Source of the DNA: Hydrogenophaga sp.
Lineage (GTDB): Bacteria > Pseudomonadota > Gammaproteobacteria > Burkholderiales > Burkholderiaceae_C
NCBI GenBank assembly: GCA_030682835.1
Contig: JAUXNG010000094.1
Coordinates: forward strand, 48,702 to 112,701
DNA: 64,000 bases
Reading direction: 5' to 3'
Below the pieces are notes generated by a model. It had not been told where the DNA came from, made no database searches, and saw only the letters and a list, made by a program, of their open reading frames with translations. Below, in pieces: positions 53,282-63,188 of this stretch; position 1 is the first letter of the stretch; each line of letters starts with the position of its first letter. The position numbers were made by a program, and so were the translations under genes.

Positions 53282-54577
53282 TTAGTTTTTTTGATTGTTC
53301 AGTTTGCGAAGCTCGCGGAGCTTATCGGCGATGCGGATTTCCAGTCCGCGCTCCACAGGCTGGTAGAAACCGGGCTCGGCCATGCCTTCTGGCAGGTAGG
53401 TTTCTCCGGCCGCAAAGCCGCCCGCCTCGTCATGGGCGTACCGGTAGCCTTTTCCGTAGTCCAGCTCTTTCATGAGCTTCGTCGGCGCATTGCGAAGGTG
53501 CATGGGCACCGGGCGGGTGCTGTCCTTTTTCACGAAGGCCTTGGCCGCGTTGAAGGCCTTGTAGACGGCGTTCGATTTCGGCGCCACCGCCAGGTAGACC
53601 ACGCACTGCGCCAGCGCCAGCTCGCCTTCGGGCGTGCCCAGGCGCTCGTAGACCTCGGCCGCGTCCAGCGCCAGCCGAAGGGCGCGCGGATCGGCAAGGC
53701 CGATGTCTTCGCTGGCCATGCGGATGAAGCGGCGCGCCATGTAGCGCGGGTCGGCACCGCCGTCGAGCATGCGCACGAACCAGTACAGGGCGGCGTCAGG
53801 GTCGCTGCCGCGCACGCTTTTGTGCAGCGCGCTGATGGTGTCGTAGAACTGCTCACCGCCCTTGTCGTAGCGGCGCATGCGCTCGCCCAGCACCTTGAGC
53901 AGCCAGGCATCGGTCACCTCGGGCAACTGTTCGCGCCCCGCCGCCACGGCCAGTGTTTCCAGCGTGTTGAGCAGGCGGCGCGCATCACCGTCGGCATAGG
54001 CGATCAGCCGGTCGGCGGCCGCGGACTCGATCGCGGGCACCGCGTCGATACCCTGAGCGCGCGCCACGATCTGCCGCAGGTCGTCCTCTCCCAGCGGTTG
54101 CAGGACATACACCGCGGCGCGCGAGAGCAGCGCCGAATTGACTTCGAACGACGGGTTCTCGGTCGTGGCCCCGATGAAGGTGAACAGACCGCTTTCCACG
54201 TGCGGCAGAAAAGCATCCTGCTGACTTTTATTGAACCGGTGCACCTCGTCCACGAAGACGATGGTGCGCTGCTGCTGCAGGCCGTCGCGCACCGCCAGCG
54301 CCTGTTCCACCGCCTCGCGGATGTCCTTCACGCCGCCCAGCACAGCGCTGATGGTGATGAACTGCGCGTCGAACGCGTCGGCCATCAGGCGGGCGATGGT
54401 GGTCTTGCCCACACCCGGCGGCCCCCAGAGGATGCAGCTGTGCGGCTGACCCGACTCAAACGCCAGCCGCAGCGCCATGCCCTCGCCCAGCAGGTGCTGC
54501 TGGCCGATCACCTCACCCAGGGTGCGCGGGCGCAGGCGTTCGGCCAGGGGTGTGTGCGGCGCGGCGGACGGGGGCAC
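53282..54577 (-). CDS. rarA: Replication-associated recombination protein A (RarA/MgsA)
   Basis: A 431-residue AAA+ ATPase related to clamp loaders, acting at stalled replication forks. The opening LAERLRPRTLGEVIGQQHLLG is diagnostic. Walker A GPPGVGKT is at 52-59 and Walker B is IVFVDEVHRF. The sensor region GATTENPSFEVNSALLSRA and the C-terminal tetramerisation domain with DPDAALYWFVRMLDGGADPRYMAR-type sequence follow. It lies 7 bases after lolA, in the order ftsK-lolA-rarA that is conserved in Burkholderiales. Confidence 0.95.
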   Translation of the reverse strand: MPPSAAPHTPLAERLRPRTLGEVIGQQHLLGEGMALRLAFESGQPHSCILWGPPGVGKTTIARLMADAFDAQFITISAVLGGVKDIREAVEQALAVRDGLQQQRTIVFVDEVHRFNKSQQDAFLPHVESGLFTFIGATTENPSFEVNSALLSRAAVYVLQPLGEDDLRQIVARAQGIDAVPAIESAAADRLIAYADGDARRLLNTLETLAVAAGREQLPEVTDAWLLKVLGERMRRYDKGGEQFYDTISALHKSVRGSDPDAALYWFVRMLDGGADPRYMARRFIRMASEDIGLADPRALRLALDAAEVYERLGTPEGELALAQCVVYLAVAPKSNAVYKAFNAAKAFVKKDSTRPVPMHLRNAPTKLMKELDYGKGYRYAHDEAGGFAAGETYLPEGMAEPGFYQPVERGLEIRIADKLRELRKLNNQKN

Positions 54578-54583
54578 CGAAGG

Positions 54584-55219
54584 TCAGCGGATGACGTCGG
54601 CTCCAGCCGGTGGCTGGAAACGGAAGCGCTCGGCCGGCAAGGGCGCGTTGCCCTTCCAGCCGGTGAAGCTCAGCACGGAGCGCTGGCCCAGGCTGTCGGC
54701 AATTTCCAGCACGGCCAGCTCGCCCTGCCGGAAACCCACCCGCACCATCTGCAGCTGGCCGTCTTTCTGGCGCGGGCGCGCCTCCACCCACTCCATGCCG
54801 TCGCGGGCGGGCGCACTCTTCAAATCAAAGGCTTCCGAGAGGGCACGCATGTCGGTGCCGGCCGCGATCAGGGCTGCGGGCGTGCTGCCCAGCACTTCCT
54901 GCTGCTTGCGGGCTGTGACCTGGTTCAGGTCGGCGTCGTAGAGCCACAGCGTCTGGCCGTCGGCCACGATGGTCTGCTCGAAAGGCCGGGTGTATTCGAA
55001 GCGGAAACGGTTCGGGCGCTGGAACTCAAAGCTGCCACTGGAGGTTTTGCTGCGCGCCGTGGTCTCACCCACCCGTTGCGGCGAGGTCACCACCTGGGTG
55101 AAGCCGGCCTGTGCGCTGCTCACCTCGCGCAGGAAGCGCTCCATGTCTTTCATGCCGTCAGCCTGCGCCGACAGGGAAGCGAGCACGAGAGCGGCAGAAG
55201 AGAAGATTGATTTGATCAT
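54584..55219 (-). CDS. lolA: Outer-membrane lipoprotein carrier protein LolA
   Basis: A 211-residue periplasmic chaperone that ferries lipoproteins from LolCDE to LolB. A signal peptide (MIKSIFSSAALVLASLSAQA) precedes the mature part. LolA features include SAQAGFTQVV, SGSFEFQRPNRFRFEY, QTIVADGQTLWLYDADLNQVT and the C-terminal RFRFQPPAGADVIR. The ATG at 55219 is chosen because it gives a normal signal peptide; the frame extends to 55267 but would overlap the ftsK stop. It lies between ftsK and rarA. Confidence 0.94.
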   Translation of the reverse strand: MIKSIFSSAALVLASLSAQADGMKDMERFLREVSSAQAGFTQVVTSPQRVGETTARSKTSSGSFEFQRPNRFRFEYTRPFEQTIVADGQTLWLYDADLNQVTARKQQEVLGSTPAALIAAGTDMRALSEAFDLKSAPARDGMEWVEARPRQKDGQLQMVRVGFRQGELAVLEIADSLGQRSVLSFTGWKGNAPLPAERFRFQPPAGADVIR

Positions 55220-55263
55220 GGGCAGTCGGACCCGATAACTCGGGCAAGGTTGCATGCGCCGGT

Positions 55264-57624
55264 TCATTCGCCGCGCGACGGCACGAGAATGTCGCGCTGG
55301 CCACTGGAGGTGAGGGCACTCACCAGCCCGGCGTTCTCCATATCTTCCAGCAGGCGGGCCGCGCGGTTGTAACCAATCTTGAGCTTGCGCTGCACATAGG
55401 AAATGCTGGCCTTGCGGTCCTTGAGCACGATCTCGACCGCCTGGTCGTAGAGGGCGTCCTTTTCCCCGGCCTCGCCGCCGCCCTCCCCGAAACCGTCCGC
55501 TCCCTCGCCCTCGGCCACACCACCTTCCAGCACGCCGTCGATGTAGTTGGGTTCGCCGCCCTGTTCTTTCAGATAGGCCACCACGCGGTGCACTTCATCA
55601 TCGCTCACGAACGCGCCGTGCACGCGGATCGGGAAACCTGTGCCCGATGGCATGTAGAGCATGTCGCCCATGCCCAGCAGGCTCTCGGCGCCCATCTGGT
55701 CCAGGATGGTGCGGCTGTCAATCTTGCTGCTGACCTGGAACGAGAGCCGCGTGGGGATGTTGGCCTTGATCAGGCCCGTGATCACGTCCACGCTGGGGCG
55801 CTGGGTGGCCAGAATCAGGTGGATGCCGGCCGCGCGTGCCTTCTGGGCCAGGCGCGCAATCAGTTCTTCGATCTTCTTGCCCACCACCATCATCAGGTCG
55901 GCCAGCTCGTCGATCACCACCACGATGTAGGGCAGGCGCTCCAGCGGCTCGGGTTGCTCGGGCGTGAGGCTGAACGGGTTGCCAATGATCTCACCGCGCG
56001 CCTTGGCTTCGTCAAGCTTGGCGTTGTAGCCCGCCAGGTTGCGCACACCCATCTTGCTCATGAGCTTGTAGCGCTTCTCCATTTCGGCCACGCACCAATT
56101 CAGGCCGTTGGCGGCGTGCTTCATGTCGGTGACCACAGGCGCCAGCAGGTGCGGAATGCCCTCGTAAACGCTCATCTCCAGCATCTTCGGGTCGATCAGC
56201 AGCAGGCGCACGTCTTTGGCGTCGGCTTTGTACAGCAACGACAAAATCATGGCGTTGATGCCCACCGACTTGCCCGAGCCGGTGGTGCCGGCCACCAGAC
56301 AGTGCGGCATCTTGGCCAGATCGGCCACGATCGGCTGGCCACCAATGTCCTTGCCCAGCCCCATGGTCAGCAGCGACTTGGCGTCGTTGTACACCACCGA
56401 GCCCAGAATTTCGCTCAGCTTGATCATCTGCCGTTTGGCATTGGGCAACTCCAGCGCCATCAGGTTCTTGCCAGGAATGGTCTCGATCACCCGAATGGAC
56501 ACCAGCGACAACGAGCGCGCCAGGTCACGGCCCAGGTTCACGATCTGCGAGCCCTTCACACCCGTGGCGGGCTCGATCTCATAACGTGTGATCACCGGAC
56601 CAGGTGCTGCCGCCACGACACGCACTTCGACGCCAAAATCCTTGAGCTTTTTCTCGATCAGGCGGCTGGTCATCTCCAGCGTCTGGCTGTCCACACCGGG
56701 TTGGTTCAGCGGCGCACTGTCCAACAAGTCCACCTGCGGCAACTTGCTGTCGGTGATTTCTTGGAACAGCGGTTTTTGCCGCTCCTTGGCCACACGCTCG
56801 CTCTTGGGCACGGCCACCGGCGTGGGTTCAATCACCACCGGCATGGGGTGATGAACTTCGATCTCCACCCGCTCCACAGCCACCACCTCTTCACGCTCGC
56901 GGGCGGCACGCTCGCCAATGCGCTGGTCTTCCACCGCCTCGCGCTTTTCACGTCGGGACTCAAACCAACCATCGAGCGTGGAGCCGACCCGCTCAGCCCA
57001 ATGACCCCACGAGAATCGAAACACCCGAGGCAAAAACAAAACCAGCAACGAAAGCATGGCCAACGCCGAACCGGTAAACCCAAGCCAGCGCATCGCCAGC
57101 GGTCCCAACGTGTAACCGATCACACCACCAGCATGGCTAGGCAACACACTTTCCAGGCGGTACATGCGGGTCCACTCCAGCACCGCGCTGGCCACCACCA
57201 CCACCACCAGCCCCATCCAGAAAGCGCTCCGGCGACTCCAGAATCGGCCCCATCGCGTGACCAAGGCCACGGCAGCACCGTCGTCTCCACCATCACGGCC
57301 CTGTTGCCCGCGAATCCAGCGAGCCAGTGAGGACAACCAGGCGCGCAGACCAGCGAAAAAGCACCACCACACCGAGAAACCCAGCGTGTAATAGCTACCG
57401 TCGGCCAGCAACGCCCCCAGACGCCCGCCCCAGTTGCCCGCCTCCAACTGCGTACCGGTTGTGCTCCAGGCCGGATCAGCAAGCGAATGGCTGAGCAGTG
57501 CCAACAGCCAAAATGCCAACGCAGCCGCTCCGAGCACCAACCCGATTTCCTGGGCAAAACGGGCCACCCCCACCGGTGCAGCGCTGGCGCGGTCGGCGTT
57601 GAGCGTATTCAATGAATAGGTCAT
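55264..57624 (-). CDS. ftsK: DNA translocase FtsK
   Basis: A 786-residue septal DNA translocase. Four or so N-terminal transmembrane helices (about residues 20-205) anchor it at the division site, with a short linker. The beta domain carries Walker [11 protein letters not shown] near residue 445, [16 protein letters not shown], and [28 protein letters not shown] sequence. The gamma winged-helix domain ([38 protein letters not shown], near residues 715-755) reads KOPS sites. It moves chromosome termini toward dif for XerCD resolution. An acidic/Gly-rich insert ([21 protein letters not shown]) precedes gamma. Confidence 0.96.
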   Translation of the reverse strand: MTYSLNTLNADRASAAPVGVARFAQEIGLVLGAAALAFWLLALLSHSLADPAWSTTGTQLEAGNWGGRLGALLADGSYYTLGFSVWWCFFAGLRAWLSSLARWIRGQQGRDGGDDGAAVALVTRWGRFWSRRSAFWMGLVVVVVASAVLEWTRMYRLESVLPSHAGGVIGYTLGPLAMRWLGFTGSALAMLSLLVLFLPRVFRFSWGHWAERVGSTLDGWFESRREKREAVEDQRIGERAAREREEVVAVERVEIEVHHPMPVVIEPTPVAVPKSERVAKERQKPLFQEITDSKLPQVDLLDSAPLNQPGVDSQTLEMTSRLIEKKLKDFGVEVRVVAAAPGPVITRYEIEPATGVKGSQIVNLGRDLARSLSLVSIRVIETIPGKNLMALELPNAKRQMIKLSEILGSVVYNDAKSLLTMGLGKDIGGQPIVADLAKMPHCLVAGTTGSGKSVGINAMILSLLYKADAKDVRLLLIDPKMLEMSVYEGIPHLLAPVVTDMKHAANGLNWCVAEMEKRYKLMSKMGVRNLAGYNAKLDEAKARGEIIGNPFSLTPEQPEPLERLPYIVVVIDELADLMMVVGKKIEELIARLAQKARAAGIHLILATQRPSVDVITGLIKANIPTRLSFQVSSKIDSRTILDQMGAESLLGMGDMLYMPSGTGFPIRVHGAFVSDDEVHRVVAYLKEQGGEPNYIDGVLEGGVAEGEGADGFGEGGGEAGEKDALYDQAVEIVLKDRKASISYVQRKLKIGYNRAARLLEDMENAGLVSALTSSGQRDILVPSRGE

Positions 57625-57738
57625 ATGCTTCAGAATCTTCCTGAAGCAAGCTTAACCCAAGGCTTTGGACCGTCTCTGAGGCACACGTGGGCCCAAAGCC
57701 ATAAAGCGTCGAACGACGAAACCCACCCTCACCAGATA

Positions 57739-58413
57739 TCAACCCAGCGTATTGAGACGGTCCTTGATGATCGTGCTGCCGTCTTCGGCCAACTCAATGA
57801 ATCCGCGGTCTTCCAGGTCCTTCATCACACGGCTGACCATTTCACGTGAGGCACCGATCATCTTGGCCACATCCTGGCGCGACACACGATCGCGGATCGT
57901 CAACTGACCGTCTTTGCCAGGCTGCGCAAACTCCAGCAGGGCGCGCGCCACACGGCCGTACACATCCATCAGCGCCAGCGATTCGATCTTGCGATCGGCA
58001 TGGCGCAAGCGCTGCACCAAGCCTTTCATCACCGCATAAGCCATCGATGAGTTCTCTGGCAGACAACGGGCGAATTCGGGGCGCCCCAAAATCAACACAT
58101 CGGTCTGCACCTCGGCACGCACCGTGGCCGAGTGCGGCTGGTTGTCGATCAAGCTCATTTCACCCACGTAGTCGCCGGGCTTCAGGGTGGCGAGAATCAC
58201 CTCTCGGCCACGGGCATCGGTGGTCACCACACGGGCGCGCCCTGTCAGCACAATAGCCAAAAAGTTGGATTTTTTGTCCTGTTCCACGATGCACTCACCG
58301 CGCTTGAGGCGGCGCTTGACCACGGCCGCAGCGACAGACTCGGCCTGAGCCTGGGTGAGGGTTGAAAACAAGGGAACCCGGCGGATCAAATCCAGATTGG
58401 AGAGAATGGACAT
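57739..58413 (-). CDS. Crp/Fnr family transcriptional regulator
   Basis: A 224-residue regulator with an N-terminal cyclic-nucleotide-binding-type beta roll (about residues 15-125; GDYVGEMSLIDNQPHSATVRAE) and a C-terminal winged helix (RQDVAKMIGASREMVSRVMKDLEDRG, near residues 172-197). It lacks the cysteine cluster of FNR, so iron-sulfur oxygen sensing is not expected. The effector is unknown; the PHSAT motif resembles the cAMP-binding RTAT/RSAT segment but is altered. It is divergent from trxB across 158 bases and lies in the same direction as ftsK. Confidence 0.9.
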   Translation of the reverse strand: MSILSNLDLIRRVPLFSTLTQAQAESVAAAVVKRRLKRGECIVEQDKKSNFLAIVLTGRARVVTTDARGREVILATLKPGDYVGEMSLIDNQPHSATVRAEVQTDVLILGRPEFARCLPENSSMAYAVMKGLVQRLRHADRKIESLALMDVYGRVARALLEFAQPGKDGQLTIRDRVSRQDVAKMIGASREMVSRVMKDLEDRGFIELAEDGSTIIKDRLNTLG

Positions 58414-58544
58414 GCGTTTTTCCTCTGGTCAGACTGCATCAGCAGCGCTGTTTCATACAATGCCATACAGACCACCCCATGCCCAAAGGAATGGCTTGAA
58501 TGGCGTTGCCAGCAATCTTTTATCCTATTACTCTAACCCAATGA

Positions 58545-59519
<975 letters not shown>

Positions 59520-59529
59520 GAGCGCGTGC

Positions 59530-59558
59530 TTGGGTGGTTTGCAACCCAAGGCTATAAT
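59530..59558 (+). promoter_or_regulatory. Sigma-70-type promoter of rpmB-rpmG
   Basis: A perfect TATAAT at 59553-59558 with TTGGGT at 59530-59535, 17-base spacing. It lies 176 bases before rpmB, leaving a long leader. The leader (59566-59734) shows no gene; I see no recognisable regulatory RNA fold in it. Confidence 0.6.
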
Positions 59559-59734
59559 TCAAGGCTTTGCTGCAATTTCCCAGACGTTGGGCTTTGGCTT
59601 CGCTCTGTGCAGCAAGACCCGGGTTACCGCCACCCTATTCTGGCGAGGTGAGGCTGAAATGCCAGACACGGCCTGCCGACACACGGTGGCAGGTCCACGG
59701 CAAACAGCTGTTAGAAAATGATTGGAGTGTCCTC

Positions 59735-59968
59735 ATGGCACGCGTCTGCGACGTAACGGGCAAGAAGCCCATGGTTGGGAACAACGTTTCCCACGCCAAC
59801 AACAAAACCAAGCGCCGGTTCCTGCCGAACCTGCAATACCGCCGTTTCTGGGTTGAGAGCGAAAACCGCTGGGTGCGTCTTCGCGTCTCCGGTGCAGCTC
59901 TGCGCCTGATCGACAAAAACGGCATCGATGCCGTGCTCGCAGACCTGCGCGCACGCGGCCAGGCTTAA
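59735..59968 (+). CDS. rpmB: 50S ribosomal protein L28
   Basis: A 77-residue ribosomal protein L28, full length: [20 protein letters not shown] followed by [12 protein letters not shown] and the C-terminal [15 protein letters not shown]. The start is fixed by the family N-terminus, although the frame is open much further upstream. rpmG follows after 12 bases, the usual pairing in proteobacteria. Confidence 0.98.
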   Translation: MARVCDVTGKKPMVGNNVSHANNKTKRRFLPNLQYRRFWVESENRWVRLRVSGAALRLIDKNGIDAVLADLRARGQA

Positions 59969-59980
59969 GGAGAACCGACC

Positions 59981-60151
59981 ATGGCAACCAAAGGCGCACG
60001 CGAGAAAATCAAGCTGGAATCCACCGCTGGAACCGGCCATTTCTACACCACCACCAAAAACAAAAAGACCACGCCCGAAAAGATGCTGATCAAAAAGTTT
60101 GATCCAAAAGCTCGCAAGCACGTGGACTACAAAGAAATCAAGCTGAAGTAA
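59981..60151 (+). CDS. rpmG: 50S ribosomal protein L33
   Basis: A 56-residue ribosomal protein L33 starting [20 protein letters not shown] and ending VDYKEIKLK. It lacks the zinc-binding CXXC pairs, so it is the zinc-independent form. A TAAGGAG ribosome binding site overlaps the end of rpmB at 59965-59972, so both are translated from one transcript. An intrinsic terminator follows 16 bases after the stop. Confidence 0.98.
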   Translation: MATKGAREKIKLESTAGTGHFYTTTKNKKTTPEKMLIKKFDPKARKHVDYKEIKLK

Positions 60152-60167
60152 TTCAGCCGGGTTTGTT

Positions 60168-60207
60168 CAACAAAAAAGCCGCTGTGAAAACAGCGGCTTT
60201 TTTGTTG
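60168..60207 (+). terminator. Rho-independent terminator of rpmB-rpmG
   Basis: A perfect 17-bp stem (CAACAAAAAAGCCGCTG and its complement) with a TGAAAA loop. The descending arm contains a run of six or more T, so it is a classic intrinsic terminator. Confidence 0.93.
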
Positions 60208-60324
60208 GGAGCTTATCCTGAAATCTTGCCCTGAACGCCGCGGAACTGGCTCCGCCGGACCGTCAGCATTACCCTCTTCAAAGGGGTGCGCGCCGCAGGT
60301 ACGGGGCGCGAGGTTGGACCAAAT

Positions 60325-61542
60325 TCAAGCGCGCGCAGAGCGCAACTGAATCGAGAATTCGCGCAACGCAGCGATACCACTCTCTTCTGCGCGGCGGCAC
60401 CACGCTTGCAGGTCGGCCGCCAACTGCTCGCGGGAGTGCGAGGTGTTGAGCCAGATCTGGCGCAACTCTTCGCGCATGACCACCATTTTGTCCAGCACTG
60501 GATAGGCCGCACGGGCCTGGCTCAGTTGCGACACGGCGGCCGCAGGCACTTTGTCTGCGTCGCGGTGCAACCAGCGGCTGGCGGTCTTGAGCACACTGGC
60601 GTCCACCTTGGGCGTGGCAGCTTCGTGCTGAAACACATCGCGCATCCTGCGGGCGTAGCCGGCCATCACCTCGTAGCGGTTGGCGATGATGGCTTCCAGC
60701 GTTTTCTCGTCGGCCACAGGTTTGACATCGCCATAAGCCATTTTGGGTGGCGTCTTTTTCACGGTGGCCAACCCCACCATCTGCATGATGCTGATGTACA
60801 TCCAGCCGATGTCAAACTCATAAGGCTTCACCGACAGCTTGGCCGAAGTGGGGTAAGTGTGGTGGTTGTTGTGCAGTTCTTCACCACCGATGAGAATGCC
60901 CCAAGGCGAAATGTTGGTGCTGGCGTCGGTCGCTTCAAAGTTGCGGTAGCCCCAGTAATGGGCAGCGCCATTGATGATGCCGGCCGCCGTGATGGGAATC
61001 CAGGCCATCTGAACAGCCCAAACCGCCAAGCCCGCCGCACCAAACAGGGCGATGTCGATGATCATCATCAGACCCACACCTTGCCATGAGTACCGCGTGT
61101 ACAGGTTGCGCTCAATCCAGTCGTCCGGCGTACCGTGACCATAACGGGCCATGGTTTCCTTGTTTTTGGACTCGGCACGGTACAACTCGGCGCCTTCGAA
61201 CAGCACCTTTTTGATGCCGTACACGTGAGGACTGTGGGGGTCTTCGGCCTGCTCGCATTTGGCGTGGTGTTTGCGGTGAATGGCTGCCCACTCTTTGGTG
61301 ACCTGACCCGTGGTCAGCCAGAGCCAGAAACGGAAAAAGTGCGAAGCGATGGGGTGCAGGTCCAGCGAGCGGTGCGCCTGGTGGCGGTGCAAAAAGATGG
61401 TGACACTGGCGATGGTGATGTGCGTGAACACCAAGGTCACCAGAACGATCTGCCACCAACTGGCCTCGGTCAGCCCATGGGCCAACTGCTGAATCACACC
61501 ATCCCACAGCGTGGAAAAGAATCCGGAATCGGTAGAAAACAT
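60325..61542 (-). CDS. Membrane fatty acid (acyl-CoA/acyl-lipid) desaturase
   Basis: A 405-residue integral-membrane diiron desaturase. The three histidine boxes are complete: HRHQAH at 52-57, HRKHH at 89-93 and HNNHH at 224-228, with further His residues (HYWGYRNFEATD). Hydrophobic segments lie at about 30-50, 65-80, 155-180 and 180-200. It probably introduces a delta-9-type double bond into acyl chains to adjust membrane fluidity. The C-terminal 100 residues are soluble and helical. The gene is monocistronic, downstream of and convergent with the rpmBG terminator, with 168 bases to the rsmB stop. Confidence 0.92.
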   Translation of the reverse strand: MFSTDSGFFSTLWDGVIQQLAHGLTEASWWQIVLVTLVFTHITIASVTIFLHRHQAHRSLDLHPIASHFFRFWLWLTTGQVTKEWAAIHRKHHAKCEQAEDPHSPHVYGIKKVLFEGAELYRAESKNKETMARYGHGTPDDWIERNLYTRYSWQGVGLMMIIDIALFGAAGLAVWAVQMAWIPITAAGIINGAAHYWGYRNFEATDASTNISPWGILIGGEELHNNHHTYPTSAKLSVKPYEFDIGWMYISIMQMVGLATVKKTPPKMAYGDVKPVADEKTLEAIIANRYEVMAGYARRMRDVFQHEAATPKVDASVLKTASRWLHRDADKVPAAAVSQLSQARAAYPVLDKMVVMREELRQIWLNTSHSREQLAADLQAWCRRAEESGIAALREFSIQLRSARA

Positions 61543-61710
61543 TGATTTCCTAAATGACCGCCCAACAGCGGCGGGAACATGAGAGAGACACCCTCTGGCA
61601 AAGGAGCGTTGAAAACGCGTTGAATTTTAATGCTGGGGGTACAAAACACCAAATGTTGGCCAAGGCTGTCAGCAGCCAGCCTGATCAACATCAGGTTTTT
61701 GTGATTTTTT

Positions 61711-62979
61711 TCAAGTCTTCTTGCGCCAGACGGCCGCAAAAAAGCCGTCAGTTGCGTGCCGATGCGGCCACAAACGCAGCATTTTCCCCTCATCACCCGT
61801 ACACAGCGACGCTGCATGGGGCACTTGGGCCGTCTCCAGCAAACCTGCCACAGGCACCGGCTCGAAATCCGGATGGACCTCGCCAAAGGCGGCCACGACC
61901 GCTTCGTTTTCGGCGGGCAACAGGCTGCAGGTGGCATAAACCAAGCGCCCACCCGGCTTCAGCAGGCGCGCCGCGCTGTGCAAAATCGCCTGCTGCAAGG
62001 CGGCCTGTGCTGCCACGGTCTGGGGGTTTTGACGCCACTTCAGGTCGGGGCTGCGGCGCAACGTTCCCAGGCCCGAGCAAGGCGCATCCACCAGCACGCG
62101 GTCGATCTTGCCCGCCAGCCGCTTGATGCGGTCGTCGCGCTCGTGCGCAATGGCCACCGGGTGCACGTTGGACAGGCCGCTGCGCGCCAGCCGGGGCTTG
62201 AGCGCATCGAGCCGGTGACCGGACGTGTCAAACGCATACAAGCGCCCGCTGTTGCGCATGGCCGCGCCAATGGCCAGCGTCTTGCCGCCCGCACCGGCGC
62301 AAAAGTCCACCACCATTTCACCGCGCTTGGCGTCCAAGAGCAAAGCCAGCAGTTGCGATCCCTCGTCTTGCACCTCCACGTCGCCCTGCACGAAAGCGGG
62401 CAACTTGGCCAGCGAGGGCTTGCCCTGCAGGCGAATGCCCATGGGCGAATACGGTGTAGGCTCGCAGGTGAGACCCGCCTGGCGCAATTCGGCCAGCACA
62501 GCTTCGCGCTTCTTTTTGAGCACGTTGACGCGCAGGTCCAGCGGCGCGGGCTGGTTCAGGCTCGCCACCAACGCGTCAAACTCAGGCCCCACCTGTTCGC
62601 GCAGCGCGGTAGCCAGCCATTCGGGCAGGTTGTGCCGATGGGGTGCCATTAGGTCGGCGTCGGTCACGGCATCGCAGTGGTCGAGCCAGTTCTTTTCCAC
62701 ATCGGTGAGCGCGCTTTTGAGAAAGTCACGGTCACCCGGAAAACCCAGCACGGCCAGGCGGCGCCATTTGGAGCCGCTGCCGGAGCGCGCAAGCCATTCG
62801 AACTTGAGGCGCTCGCGGAGGGTGGCGTACACCGTGTCGGACAGGGTGGCCCGCTCGCGCGGACCGAGCGAGCGGTGCTCGCGGAAGTAACGAGACACCA
62901 CCGCATCGGCAGGGTGCTCAAATTTGTAAACGAGTTCAATCAGGTTGGCGCATTCGTCCAGCAGGGCTTTTGGGTGCAT
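61711..62979 (-). CDS. rsmB: 16S rRNA (cytosine-C5) methyltransferase, RsmB/Fmu type
   Basis: A 422-residue RsmB/NOL1 family m5C methyltransferase. It has an N-terminal RNA-binding helical domain and a SAM domain. DFCAGAGGKTLAIGAAM is the SAM-binding motif, VDAPCSGLGTLRRSPDLKW is motif IV, and GGRLVYATCSLLPAENEAVV is motif VI with the catalytic Cys. It methylates a cytosine of 16S rRNA; assignment to position 967 is by homology. The start at 62979 (MHPKALLDECANL) avoids a repeat-derived extension to 63228. It is divergent from prfC. Confidence 0.88.
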   Translation of the reverse strand: MHPKALLDECANLIELVYKFEHPADAVVSRYFREHRSLGPRERATLSDTVYATLRERLKFEWLARSGSGSKWRRLAVLGFPGDRDFLKSALTDVEKNWLDHCDAVTDADLMAPHRHNLPEWLATALREQVGPEFDALVASLNQPAPLDLRVNVLKKKREAVLAELRQAGLTCEPTPYSPMGIRLQGKPSLAKLPAFVQGDVEVQDEGSQLLALLLDAKRGEMVVDFCAGAGGKTLAIGAAMRNSGRLYAFDTSGHRLDALKPRLARSGLSNVHPVAIAHERDDRIKRLAGKIDRVLVDAPCSGLGTLRRSPDLKWRQNPQTVAAQAALQQAILHSAARLLKPGGRLVYATCSLLPAENEAVVAAFGEVHPDFEPVPVAGLLETAQVPHAASLCTGDEGKMLRLWPHRHATDGFFAAVWRKKT

Positions 62980-62984
62980 GGTTT

Positions 62985-63182
62985 GGATTATCCCCCTGCG
63001 CCGCTGCGCGGCTTCCCCCAAGGGGGACGGTGCCTGTGGCCGGGCAAAGCCCGATCCACGGCATCTCTGGGTGGGGGCATCGCGCGCTGGAGGTGTCTGC
63101 GGTCTGGAGCACTGGTGTCGCCCTCGGGGGGCGGGTAAGCCGCGCAGCGGAGCGGGGGGAGCCAAGTCCAGGGGGATAATCC
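62985..63182. repeat. Repeat-filled divergent region bounded by 14-bp inverted ends
   Basis: The 209-base rsmB/prfC spacer is bounded by GGATTATCCCCCTG (62985-62998) and its exact complement (63169-63182), each a few bases from a start codon. It contains a copy of the dispersed repeat (63015-63062). Related GCGCAGCGG-type sequences lie at 63003-63012 and 63137-63150 in inverse orientation. Confidence 0.75.
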
Positions 63183-63188
63183 CGGCCC

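Noticed and set aside
53252..55210. Long plus-strand open frame opposite rarA and lolA
   Set aside because: Same antisense effect; rarA and lolA are complete and in conserved order.
61686..61710. Possible hairpin terminator (CCTGA-TCAACA-TCAGG then T-run) between the desaturase and rsmB genes
   Set aside because: The U-run follows the stem only on the plus strand, where no upstream gene exists, and the 5-bp stem is weak.
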